In this document: one piece after another, positions 16,495 through 27,627 of the stretch
How positions within the stretch are numbered: the stretch's first letter is position 1
Layout: every line of letters starts with the position of its first letter
NCBI RefSeq assembly: GCF_039536245.1
Contig: NZ_BAAAYN010000007.1
Location: 1 to 64,000, forward strand
Source of the DNA: Cryptosporangium minutisporangium
GTDB lineage: Bacteria > Actinomycetota > Actinomycetes > Mycobacteriales > Cryptosporangiaceae
Reading direction: 5' to 3'
DNA length: 64,000 nucleotides
Program-made: the position numbers and the translations under genes
Notes under the pieces: generated by a model
What the model saw: the letters and a program-made list of their open reading frames with translations, nothing else
The model's database searches: none
What the model was told of the DNA's origin: nothing

Positions 16495-18270
16495 TCAGTC
16501 GAACGGCAGGCGGACGCGGACCGTGGTGCCGACATCCGGAGCGCTCAGGATCTCCACCTCGCCGCCCAGAGCCCTGGCCTGGTCCCGGATCCCGGCCAGA
16601 CCGCCCTCCGCGACCGGACGTGCACCGCCGACTCCGGCGTCGACGACCTCGCCGACCAGCTGGCGGTCCTCGGCGTAGACGCGCACGACGACCTCGTCCA
16701 CCTCACCGTGGCGGGCCGCATTGGTCAGCGCCTCGGCCAGCGCCAGGTACAGCGCCCGCTCCAGACCCGAGGACGGCCGCACGTCGGTGATCTGCAGCTC
16801 GACGGCGAGGTCGAGCCGCTCGGCGAGGCTCTCCAGCGCGGCGGGCAACCCGCCCTCGGTGAGCTGCCCGGGATGGATGCCGCGGGCGAACGCGCGTAAC
16901 TCACCGAGCGCCTGGGTCGCCGCCTCCCGCGCCTCCCGCAGCGCGGCGCGCGCTTCCGGCTCGGCGACCGACGCTTCGACCGCGGCCAGCCGCATCGCGA
17001 GCGCCACCAGCCGCTGCTGGGCGCCGTCGTGCAGGTCGCGCTCCATGCGCTGCCGCTCGGTGGCCTCGGCCTGCAGTACCCGCATCTGCGCCACCCGGAC
17101 CTGTTCGATGCGGGCCTGCACCTCGGTCTGCAGCTGGGCGTTCTCCAGCGCCCGCCGACCGGCCAGCAGCGCGGAGGTGACCAGCCCTTCGTGCCGCCGC
17201 AGCGCCGGGTCGGTGTCGACGATCGCGAGCGGCTCGCCGCCTTCCGTGACCACCGGGAGCCGCCACCGCCCGGCATCCTCCCGGGACGACGGTGACGGCA
17301 CGACCCGGCCGGTGTAGTCGACGTACTGGGCCTGCCGCGGTACCCAGAACCAGACGTCGAGCGACGGGTCGCGGAGCACCGCGCGGAACGCGTTCCGCAC
17401 CTGTGCGGCCGAGGGCGGGCGGGTGAGCTGCAACAGCTGGTCGGCGACCGCGACCTCGGCCCACCGACGCCGGAGCCCGACGGCGAGCAGGGCGAGCGGC
17501 ACCGAGAGCGCGAGCGTGCCCTGGATCAGATACGTGTCCAGCTGCTTGTCGAGCCCGGTGATCGCTCCGGTCTGGACGAACGCGGAGAGCAGGCCGACGA
17601 CCGCGACGGCCGCCAGCACCGGAAGCGTCAACGCCCGCTCGACGCCGTGCAGGCGCCGCTGCCGCCACCAGATCACCGCCGCGAACGCGGCCGCGATCGA
17701 GAGCGTCAACGCGGTGACGGCGGCGAACGCCCAGTTCTCGACCGTGTCCGAGTGCGCGACGCGGGGCCACCAGACGTCGTCGGCGAAGCCGTACGTCGAC
17801 GCCGGCGTCGCCAGGCAGAGCGCGACCTGGCCGCCGACCAGGACGAACACCGCTGCCGCCGCGAACCACCGCTCCGGCCGGCCGTGCAGGCGACCGTCCG
17901 GGTAGTAGAGGATCCCGATGCTGCCGAACAGGAAGAAGAACGACTGCGCGAACGCCGAGACCAGCGGGCCCGGCCCGGCGTTCCAGGCGGCCAGCCACGT
18001 CAGCGCCCAGCAGAAGGCGGCTCCCACCAGCAGCAGGCCGGTCGGGCGCGTGCCCCGGCCGGTGGCGAGCAGCACGCCGGCGGCCGCGGTCGTCCCGCAT
18101 TCGAGCAGCGTGATCGCCGCGGCGGGGGTGTGGACCTGCCAGTGCGGCCATCCACTCAAGACCGCCGCCAACGCGGCCGCGAGCCCGACGAGGATCGCGC
18201 CCTGCCGGGGGTGACGCTCCAGAGTGGCGCGCAGGCGTCGTCCGCTCCGCGAGCCGACCTCTGTAACCAC
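16495..18270 (-). CDS. NarL-type sensor histidine kinase (HisKA_3), complete
   Basis: 591 residues from GTG 18270. The N-terminal half has about eight membrane segments. After the last (LALSVPLALLAVGLRRRW) comes a cytosolic GAF-like region, then HisKA_3 with the phospho-acceptor in RQRMERDLHDGAQQRLVALAMRL. The ATPase domain is intact: N box ALAEALTNAARHG, G1 VVDAGVGGA, G2 GGLAGIRDQARALGG. Such kinases phosphorylate LuxR/NarL regulators. The signal is not evident. The gene lies 71 nt downstream of the response regulator, in one cluster with a second, degenerate kinase. Confidence 0.88.
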   Translation of the reverse strand: MVTEVGSRSGRRLRATLERHPRQGAILVGLAAALAAVLSGWPHWQVHTPAAAITLLECGTTAAAGVLLATGRGTRPTGLLLVGAAFCWALTWLAAWNAGPGPLVSAFAQSFFFLFGSIGILYYPDGRLHGRPERWFAAAAVFVLVGGQVALCLATPASTYGFADDVWWPRVAHSDTVENWAFAAVTALTLSIAAAFAAVIWWRQRRLHGVERALTLPVLAAVAVVGLLSAFVQTGAITGLDKQLDTYLIQGTLALSVPLALLAVGLRRRWAEVAVADQLLQLTRPPSAAQVRNAFRAVLRDPSLDVWFWVPRQAQYVDYTGRVVPSPSSREDAGRWRLPVVTEGGEPLAIVDTDPALRRHEGLVTSALLAGRRALENAQLQTEVQARIEQVRVAQMRVLQAEATERQRMERDLHDGAQQRLVALAMRLAAVEASVAEPEARAALREAREAATQALGELRAFARGIHPGQLTEGGLPAALESLAERLDLAVELQITDVRPSSGLERALYLALAEALTNAARHGEVDEVVVRVYAEDRQLVGEVVDAGVGGARPVAEGGLAGIRDQARALGGEVEILSAPDVGTTVRVRLPFD

Positions 18271-18341
18271 GAGGTCACCCTAGGGGCAGAATCAGTGTGC
18301 TGTGTTCGCTTGTGCCCGCTCCGTATCCGGATTGGGCGGGC

Positions 18342-19022
18342 TCATAAGTCGGCGGCGCCATCCTGCCGCCGGGCCCGCAGATAGGCGAGGACCGCGGAGA
18401 CTCGCCGGTGGTGACCGGTCTCGGTCGCGGGAAGCCCGAGCTTGGCGAAGATGCTCGCGATGTGCTTCTCGACCGTCTTCTGGTTGAGGACGAGGATCGT
18501 GGCGATGCCACTGTTCGACCGGCCCTCCGCCATGTGCCGGAGGACGTCTTTCTCGCGATCGGTCAGCTGCGAGACGCCGGGGCTGGTGGAGCGCTTGCGG
18601 CGCTGTTCGAGGAGTCGCTCGACGACCTCGGGCTCGATCACGGTGTCGCCCGCGGCGATTCTGGTCAGCGTGTCCTGCAGCGTCGCGACGTCGGCGACCT
18701 GCTCTTTGAGGCGGTACCCGACGCCGCGGGAGCCGATCTCCAGCAGGCGCATCAGGTACGGCGTCTCGGTGTAGTGGGAGAGCATCAGGATGCCCAGCTC
18801 GGGCCAGGTCTCCCGGAGCCGCTCCGCGGTGGCCAGGCCACCGTCCGGCTTCGGGGGCATGCGGATGTCGAGGATGACGACGTCCGGCAGATCGTTGGTG
18901 ATCTTCTCGAACAGTTCGTCGCCGTCGGCGGCCTGGGCGGCGACCTCGACGCCGGCGGCCGAGAGCAGGAGGCACAGACCGTCCCGGAAGAGGGCCGCGT
19001 CGTCGGCCACGGCTACGCGCAT
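18342..19022 (-). CDS. NarL/LuxR family response regulator
   Basis: 226 residues. The receiver (about 1-120) has the acidic pair in VAVADDAALFRDGL, phospho-acceptor Asp in DVVILDIRMPP and the conserved Lys in YRLKEQV. The C-terminal LuxR-type HTH (about 155-215) has LTDREKDVLRHMAEGRSNSGIA and LNQKTVEKHIASIFAKLGL. The ATG at 19022 has GAGG 8 nt upstream and overlaps the end of the upstream kinase gene by 10 nt. With two flanking kinases and one regulator, both may feed this protein. Confidence 0.9.
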   Translation of the reverse strand: MRVAVADDAALFRDGLCLLLSAAGVEVAAQAADGDELFEKITNDLPDVVILDIRMPPKPDGGLATAERLRETWPELGILMLSHYTETPYLMRLLEIGSRGVGYRLKEQVADVATLQDTLTRIAAGDTVIEPEVVERLLEQRRKRSTSPGVSQLTDREKDVLRHMAEGRSNSGIATILVLNQKTVEKHIASIFAKLGLPATETGHHRRVSAVLAYLRARRQDGAADL

Positions 19023-20854
19023 GGGATCCTCGCCGCCACCGTGAAGTCGACGCTCGCGCCGTCGGTGACCTCGGTGCTCGGCGCGAGCAGCTCGCCGCCG
19101 ATCGCGCGGATTCCGCTCCCGAGCGGAGCGAAGTACTTGGCGCTCTGGTCGCCGTGGGCGTCGCCGACGCCCACGGCGGTCGTTCGTACCCACAGATCGC
19201 TGCCGCGGGTCGTGACCTCGACCCTGATCTCGGCGGCGTTCAGCTGTCTTGTCACGATCGTCAGCACCTCGGTCGTCGAGTAGTAGGCCACCGCTTCTAC
19301 CACTGGCGGGAAGCGCCGGGCGGGGGCGGTGATCGTGACCGGTACCGGGAACCGGTCGGCGACGGCCTCCAGCGCCGGACCGAGCCCCGCCTCGGTCAGT
19401 GTGGTCGGATGAATGCCGTCGGCCAATTCGCGCAGCTCGCGGAGCACCTCGCGGATCTCGTCCTGGATCTCGCCGACCAGATCTCTGGCCCGCGAATCGA
19501 GCGGAACCGTCGCGCTGGCGGCCCCGATCCGCATGGTCAGGGCCGCCAGCCGGTGCTGGGCACCGTCGTGCAGGTTCTGCTCCAGGCGTCTTCGCTCGGC
19601 CCAGCGGGACTCTTCCACCTCGCGGTGCGCGGCGGTCAGGTCCTGTCGTTCGGCGCGCAGCCCGGCCTGCAAGCCGGCCAGCGCGAGCGCTGGGCCGGCC
19701 GCCCGTACGGCGGTGGTCACCAGGTCGGTCCGGTGCCGGTGGTGCGCGCTGCCGACGAGGATCGCCACCGGCTGGCCCGCGTCGAGCTTGAGGTCGGGGG
19801 ACGGGAGATCGGGCGACGTTCCGTTCAGCGGCCGGTCGGCCGGGTGGGCACGGTCGGTGGGTCCGCGACCGTTCTCGGACTCCAGCGTCCGACCGTCCTG
19901 GCAGATCACCGCGAACCGATCGCTGGCCGGCACCTCGACCTCGTGGCCGTCGGCGTCCACGTACCGGCGTAGCCCGCCAACCCAGTACCCGACCTCGATC
20001 GACGGGTCGCGGAGCGCGCGGCGGAGCGCGGACTGCAGGCGGTGCGGGCTCGCCGGCCAGGACAGCCCGGTGACCGCGTCGGCGACCTCCGCCCGCTCGG
20101 CGGCCAATCGCGCGGTGGCGGCGACGACCGTGAGCGGCAGGGCCAGCAGCGCGATGCCGATCACGGTGGGCACCCAGAGTTCGCCCGTCCCGGACGGTGA
20201 CCCGGCCAGCGCCCAGGCCACCAGCACCGCGACCGCCGCGACGACGGCGGGCAGCTGGGCGGTGCGCAGCGTCCGCCGCTCCAGCCCGCGGACCCGGCCC
20301 AGCCGCCGGCCGACCAGCGTGAGGAACGCGGCGATCAGCGCGAGATCAGCGATGTTGGACACCGTGCGAACGACCTGAGCGCCGTCGGTGATCGCCAGCA
20401 GGACGTCACCGGTGACCATGGTGACCGTGGCCACGATCAGGTAGCGGCGCTCCCAGCGGTTCACGCGGTGTGACCAGTAGAGGAGCGCGGCGGTCAGCAG
20501 CAGCCAGAACGCCGAGTTGAAGAGCGACCCGACGATCGCCGGGATCGCCGGATCCCACAGCCCGATCCAAGTGCCGGAGCGGCAGACCCCGGCGATCCCG
20601 AACGCCCACGGCACCGATCGGCCCCGGGTCCCGGCACCGGCGCCGCGCAGCAGCGGGGCGACCGCGGCGTGCGCGATGGTCAACAGCGTGTTGACGCTCG
20701 CGAGCAACGGGTTGACGTGCCAGAGCGGCCACTGGAGCACGGTGGTGACCGCGACCGCGGCCACGACGACCCCGATCACGGTGGTCGCCAACCGCACCCG
20801 CTCGGGCAGCGACGGCCGGGCCGGCCGGGTCAGCGTGACGCGCTCCGCGTACAT
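19013..20854 (-). CDS. Membrane histidine kinase with degenerate ATP-binding domain
   Basis: 613 residues; N-terminal half with several membrane helices, then a cytosolic domain and HisKA_3 with intact His (RRLEQNLHDGAQHRLAALTMRI). The ATPase domain is altered at key positions. The N box reads STTEVLTIVTRQL, with the Asn of ALTNAA replaced by Ile. The G1 box reads TTAVGVGDA, without the Asp of DxGxG. Compared with its neighbour kinase it probably cannot bind ATP normally, yet could accept phosphate or act as a heterodimer partner or sensor. It overlaps the response regulator gene by 10 nt, which argues for a conserved functional link. Confidence 0.85.
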   Translation of the reverse strand: MYAERVTLTRPARPSLPERVRLATTVIGVVVAAVAVTTVLQWPLWHVNPLLASVNTLLTIAHAAVAPLLRGAGAGTRGRSVPWAFGIAGVCRSGTWIGLWDPAIPAIVGSLFNSAFWLLLTAALLYWSHRVNRWERRYLIVATVTMVTGDVLLAITDGAQVVRTVSNIADLALIAAFLTLVGRRLGRVRGLERRTLRTAQLPAVVAAVAVLVAWALAGSPSGTGELWVPTVIGIALLALPLTVVAATARLAAERAEVADAVTGLSWPASPHRLQSALRRALRDPSIEVGYWVGGLRRYVDADGHEVEVPASDRFAVICQDGRTLESENGRGPTDRAHPADRPLNGTSPDLPSPDLKLDAGQPVAILVGSAHHRHRTDLVTTAVRAAGPALALAGLQAGLRAERQDLTAAHREVEESRWAERRRLEQNLHDGAQHRLAALTMRIGAASATVPLDSRARDLVGEIQDEIREVLRELRELADGIHPTTLTEAGLGPALEAVADRFPVPVTITAPARRFPPVVEAVAYYSTTEVLTIVTRQLNAAEIRVEVTTRGSDLWVRTTAVGVGDAHGDQSAKYFAPLGSGIRAIGGELLAPSTEVTDGASVDFTVAARIPCA

Positions 20855-21094
20855 GCACTGTGCTTAACCGGTCCGCATCGGCGAGTACAGAGGGTGTACC
20901 CCCAACTCGGCCACCGGGGCGTCACCCGAACGGATTCGGGGGACCGCACTGGCGCCGGCTCCGGCCGCTCCCGGCAAGCTGAGCGGCACGGTCGGCCGGC
21001 ATGGAGGGGTGGGGCCGACGGTCGCTGGGTCGCGCTGTGTCCGGGGAGGCAGATCGCACCAGCGTCCGGCGGCCCCGAGTCCGGCCGACCCCTA

Positions 21095-21760
21095 CTACCA
21101 GCCCCGTTCCCGCCACTCCCCGAGGTGGGGCCGCTCCGCGCCCAGCGTCGTGTCGTCGCCGTGACCGGGGTAGACCCAGGTGTCGTCCGGTAGCCGGCCG
21201 AACACCTTGCGCTCCAGGTGGTTCATCAGTGAGCGGAAGTCCTCGGGTGTCGTCGTCTTGCCGGGGCCGCCGGGGAACAGCGAGTCGCCGGTGAACAGGT
21301 GGGGACGGCCACCCGGCTCCCGGTAGAGCAGCGCGATCGCGCCGGGTGTGTGCCCGACCAGGTGGATGACGTCGAGCCGGACGTCCCCGACGGCGACCGT
21401 GTCACCGTCGTCGACCAGGTCGGTGGCGACGACCGGCAGCGCTTCCGCGTCGGCCGGGTGGGCGACCAGCCGGGCACCGGTCTCCTTGGCGACCTCGGCC
21501 AGCGCCTGCCAGTGGTCGGCGTGGCGGTGCGTGGTGACGATCGTGCTCAGCTCGGCGTCGCCCAGCAACCGGAGCAGCGTCCCGGCGTCGTTGGCGGCGT
21601 CGATCAGCAGGGTCTCCCCGGTGGCCGTGCTGCGGAGCAGGTACGCGTTGTTGTCCATCGGGCCGACCGACACCTTGGTGATCGTCAGCGGGCCCGCGGC
21701 GCGGGTGGCCGGGGCGCCCTGCGGGTCGACGTGCCCGGTGTAGTCGGTGTCAGGGCTCAT
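21095..21760 (-). CDS. MBL-fold metallo-hydrolase
   Basis: 221 residues. The metallo-beta-lactamase metal motif is complete: THRHADHW (HxHxDH), a His in HLVGHTPGAI, Asp in FTGDSLFPGG, and a final His in VYPGHGDDT. It is similar to glyoxalase II-like hydrolases, although the substrate in an actinobacterium is unknown. A gene of this type is often found beside uvrA in actinobacteria; here they are divergent, 356 nt apart. Confidence 0.87.
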   Translation of the reverse strand: MSPDTDYTGHVDPQGAPATRAAGPLTITKVSVGPMDNNAYLLRSTATGETLLIDAANDAGTLLRLLGDAELSTIVTTHRHADHWQALAEVAKETGARLVAHPADAEALPVVATDLVDDGDTVAVGDVRLDVIHLVGHTPGAIALLYREPGGRPHLFTGDSLFPGGPGKTTTPEDFRSLMNHLERKVFGRLPDDTWVYPGHGDDTTLGAERPHLGEWRERGW

Positions 21761-21925
21761 GCGGGCCTGCCTCCTTTACTCCTGGTTCTTTCATCCTGGT
21801 GCATCCGTGTTGCGGGGCGCTACGCGTCCGGGCCTCCGTGACATTGCGGAGTCGGGTTGGTCGCCGCGCCGGTAGTCTCGCCTCGGGCGGGCACGTGATA
21901 CCGGTCACGGTGAGCGTGCGGTCTC

Positions 21926-21941
21926 TCGAACATGCGGTCGA
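21926..21941 (+). promoter_or_regulatory. Probable LexA/SOS box upstream of uvrA
   Basis: TCGAAC-ATGC-GGTCGA matches the actinobacterial SOS box TCGAAC-N4-GTTCGA at 11 of 12 positions. It lies in the 356-nt divergent region, 176 nt before the chosen uvrA start. A TAGATT element near 21973 could be the -10 of the uvrA promoter. The rest of the 21761-22116 region shows no gene. Confidence 0.7.
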
Positions 21942-22116
21942 GCCCGGGCAGAAACTGTCGGACCCCGCAGTTAGATTGGGTGCCGGCTTCGTCTGGGGTG
22001 TCCCGGGCCGGTGAGTGCCGGTCCACGGAATGCCGTGACGACGCCCGGGGCTGGCGCTCGTGGACGAGCGTCCGCCCAGCTCAGGCACTATCGCCGACGA
22101 ATGGAAGAGAACCACC

Positions 22117-25062
<2,946 letters not shown>

Positions 25063-25086
25063 TCCCGCGCAACCCAACCACGTGGC

Positions 25087-25115
25087 GATGGCCGCCCCGC
25101 TACGGGGCGGCCATC
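25087..25115. terminator. Terminator between uvrA and gpgS
   Basis: Perfect 13-bp stem GATGGCCGCCCCG (25087-25099) with CGGGGCGGCCATC (25103-25115), 3-nt loop. It lies between two convergent genes. Confidence 0.9.
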
Positions 25116-25140
25116 GGACGTTGCGGGAGCGGCGAGCGCG

Positions 25141-26094
25141 TCAGCTCATCGTCGAGGACGCATTGCGCGCGGCCTGGTACGAGGGGAGCGAGATCATCGG
25201 CGGTCGCTCCTCCCATGGAATGTCCCAGGTCACCGGCACGACTTCGCCCTCCACCCGGCTGAACTGGACCAGGTCGTGACCCTCCGGCCGGCTGGGGCCG
25301 ATGCGCGCGGTCAGCGTCTGGATGATCGTGGCCGCCATCCGCCCGAGTGCGGCGGTGTCCTGGTGGCCGTGCCCACGCTCGCCCAGATCGACCTGGGCCA
25401 CGGCGTCGATGCCGTGGGCGAGCACCGTGTCGATGAGGATGCCGGTCTCCACCCCGTACCCGGGGGCGAACGACAGGCGCTCGAGCAGGGAACGCCGTCC
25501 GGCGTACTCCCCGGCCAGCGGCTGGACGACACCGGCCAGCTCCGGCAGGAACGCATTGAGCAGCGGACGGGCGGTCAGCTCGGTGACCCGGCCGCCGCCG
25601 ACCGGTGAGACGCCGGCCAGCGGCCGGTCGTAGAACGCCTTCACCAGCTGGACGCTCGGATCACTGAGGATCGGGCCGAGCAGGCCGGTGACGTAGTGCG
25701 GACGGAAATCAGTGAGATCCGCGTCGACGTAGACCACGATGTCCGCGGTCGTCGCGGCGAGCGAACGCCAGAGCACCTCACCCTTGCCGGGACGGCTGGG
25801 GAACTCGGGGACGATCTCGTCGCGGTGGACGACGCGCGCCCCCGCGGCGGCCGCCCGCTCGGCGGTTCGATCAGTCGATCCCGAGTCGACGACCACGATG
25901 TCGTCGATGAGGCGGCTCTGGTCGGCCAGGTTCACGATGCGTTGGACGATCGTGCCGACGGTTTCTTCCTCGTTGAGCGCCGGCAGCACCACGGCGACGG
26001 TCGTCGAGCCCTTGCGGTCGGCAAGAGCCTCGACGGGCCAATCACCAGCGGTGGAGGTCCGGCGGGAGAACCAGGCACGGGTGTCGGCTCTCAT
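25141..26094 (-). CDS. gpgS: Glucosyl-3-phosphoglycerate synthase
   Basis: 317 residues, GT-A glycosyltransferase (GT81 type). The N-terminus has VAVVLPALNEEETVGTIV; VVDSGSTDRTAERA binds the nucleotide and VYVDADLTDF carries the DxD metal motif. PVGGGRVTELTARPLLN and PLAGEYAGRRSLLERLSF are GpgS signatures. The enzyme transfers glucose from NDP-glucose to 3-phosphoglycerate, the first step to glucosylglycerate and, in mycobacteria, to 6-O-methylglucose lipopolysaccharides. The gene stands alone with its own terminator. Confidence 0.93.
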   Translation of the reverse strand: MRADTRAWFSRRTSTAGDWPVEALADRKGSTTVAVVLPALNEEETVGTIVQRIVNLADQSRLIDDIVVVDSGSTDRTAERAAAAGARVVHRDEIVPEFPSRPGKGEVLWRSLAATTADIVVYVDADLTDFRPHYVTGLLGPILSDPSVQLVKAFYDRPLAGVSPVGGGRVTELTARPLLNAFLPELAGVVQPLAGEYAGRRSLLERLSFAPGYGVETGILIDTVLAHGIDAVAQVDLGERGHGHQDTAALGRMAATIIQTLTARIGPSRPEGHDLVQFSRVEGEVVPVTWDIPWEERPPMISLPSYQAARNASSTMS

Positions 26095-26419
26095 CGGCGA
26101 CCCCTTCCGGTCAGGACCGAGCTGTTGTGGATGGCCAGCTCAGTGTGACGGGTGAGAACAACCACGCTGTCGGACAATGGTTTCTTGTGAGTTTCGTCCT
26201 GTGGTCACTCAAGTGACCTGCGGTGACCGGTTTGGAAGGGGCAGAAGATCCGGCCCCGGACAGCAGGCCGTCTCTACCCCTTCGCTGCTGTTTTCATGCG
26301 GCTGAGTGACGTTGAAGCGGGCCTCACGGTTATCCATAGTGCGCCATGGTGTGCCGGTGAAGCACCGTTTAAGTGAGCGAGACAATGCATAAACTGATTT
26401 TTGGGACACTGCACCGCGC
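26095..26419. other. Intergenic region, relatively AT-rich
   Basis: 325 bases between gpgS and an SDR remnant. 26310-26410 has clearly lower GC than the surroundings, which fits neglected or non-coding DNA next to a decayed gene. The gpgS promoter should be at its left end. No repeat, RNA or operator was recognised. Confidence 0.4.
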
Positions 26420-26811
26420 CTAGTCCGCGGCGTGCCGCCAGCCGTCGTCCGACAGTGCCGAACCGCCCTGCGGGCCCATCAGCAGCATCCCGCCGTCGAT
26501 CACCCAGGACGCGCAGGTGACGAACTCCGTCTCCGGACGCGCCAGCAAGCCGAGGCCCCCTTCGCCGCGCAGTAGGCGGCCGAGCCCACCCGCGGAGCGT
26601 GCTCGTGCACGCTGGTGATGTTGACGATGCGCCCGCCCCGGCCGGGCGCGCGCATCCGGCGGGCGGCCCGCTGCGCGCAGAGAAACGGTGCGGTGAGGTC
26701 GACGTCGAGCACGTGCTGCCAATCGTCGAAGCTGGTATCGACGGCTGGGGTCGACGTCCCGACGTCCGCGGCGGTGACGACCCGGTCGTTGTCGGTACAG
26801 CGCGGCGGCAT
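26420..26811 (-). pseudogene. Degraded short-chain dehydrogenase/reductase
   Basis: Two reading frames together give the middle and end of an SDR. One frame (from about 26811) reads SFDDWQHVLDVDLTAPFLCAQRAARRM, then GGRIVNITSVHEHAP and the catalytic Tyr-x3-Lys in AAYCAAKG. The frame to the 26420 stop continues FVTCASWVIDGGMLLMGP, the usual SDR C-terminal strand. The N-terminal Rossmann glycine motif and NNAG are absent. About 50 residues between YxxxK and the C-terminus are missing at the frame change near 26540-26570. Truncation, internal deletion and frame change point to an inactive remnant. Confidence 0.75.
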
Positions 26812-27000
26812 GAGCACCCCCGTCCTCCAGCCGGAAACCGGCACCACCTGCGTGTGATGCCCGCATACCCGACCGGAGCGAGATCTACCGTGCGCGACGG
26901 TTGCAGTTTCGGGGGAAGGATGAGGCTTTTGAGGCCCGTTTGCGCCGTATACCGGCTCCTCGATTCCCCGCCCGAGGAGGGGTAGCGGCAGAATGGGGGA

Positions 27001-27537
27001 ATGGCACCGCTCCGTCGCATCTTCTACGACACCGAGTTCATCGAAGATGGGCGCACCATCGACCTCGTCTCCATCGGGGCGGTCGACGAAGACGGCAACG
27101 AGTTCTACGCGATCTCGACCGAGTTCGACGACAGCCGCGCGATTCCCTGGGTCCGCAAGAACGTTCTCGACAAGTTGCCTGGCCCCGCCGACAAGGCGTG
27201 GAAATCCCGCGACCAGATCCGCGTCGAGCTGCTGGACTTCCTCACCGCCGGGGTGACCAACCGGGGTTCGATCGAGCTCTGGGCCTGGTACGCGGCCTAC
27301 GACCACGTGGCGCTCTGCCAGCTGTGGGGAGCGATGCCCGCGCTGCCGCGACCGATCCCGCGGTTCTCCAAGGACCTCCGGCAGCGCTGGGACGACCTGG
27401 GGCGACCCGAACTCCCCCCGGCCGGCGCGGACCAGCACGACGCGCTGGCTGACGCCCGGCACAACCTGGCGCGCTGGCAAGCGATGGAGAAGGCGCGGCT
27501 GTCGGGCGCGGAAGGTGTCCGCATCGGATCCGCCTGA
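27001..27537 (+). CDS. 3'-5' exoribonuclease (DEDDh, Rv2179c-like)
   Basis: 178 residues. It starts with the DEDD Exo I motif IFYDTEFIEDGRTIDLVSIG (Asp10, Glu12). Exo II is in ELWAWYAAYDHVALCQLWG and Exo III in DQHDALADARHNL. This is the pattern of the small actinobacterial exoribonuclease family of M. tuberculosis Rv2179c, which degrades single-stranded RNA 3' to 5'. In mycobacteria the gene is next to aroG; here aroG is 3 kb away with pfkA between, consistent with a rearranged version of the same neighbourhood. Confidence 0.85.
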   Translation: MAPLRRIFYDTEFIEDGRTIDLVSIGAVDEDGNEFYAISTEFDDSRAIPWVRKNVLDKLPGPADKAWKSRDQIRVELLDFLTAGVTNRGSIELWAWYAAYDHVALCQLWGAMPALPRPIPRFSKDLRQRWDDLGRPELPPAGADQHDALADARHNLARWQAMEKARLSGAEGVRIGSA

Positions 27538-27627
27538 CGACTACGGTGTGCATCGAGGCGGCTACCGCGTCGAAGGCATAGTGGACGCGGTCCCTTCGCC
27601 GTCCCCGCGCTACGAAAGGACCGCACC

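Noticed and set aside
26901-27452. Plus-strand frame of 183 codons across the exoribonuclease start
   Set aside because: It is out of frame with the DEDD exoribonuclease whose motifs are complete, and its product is Arg-rich without homology.
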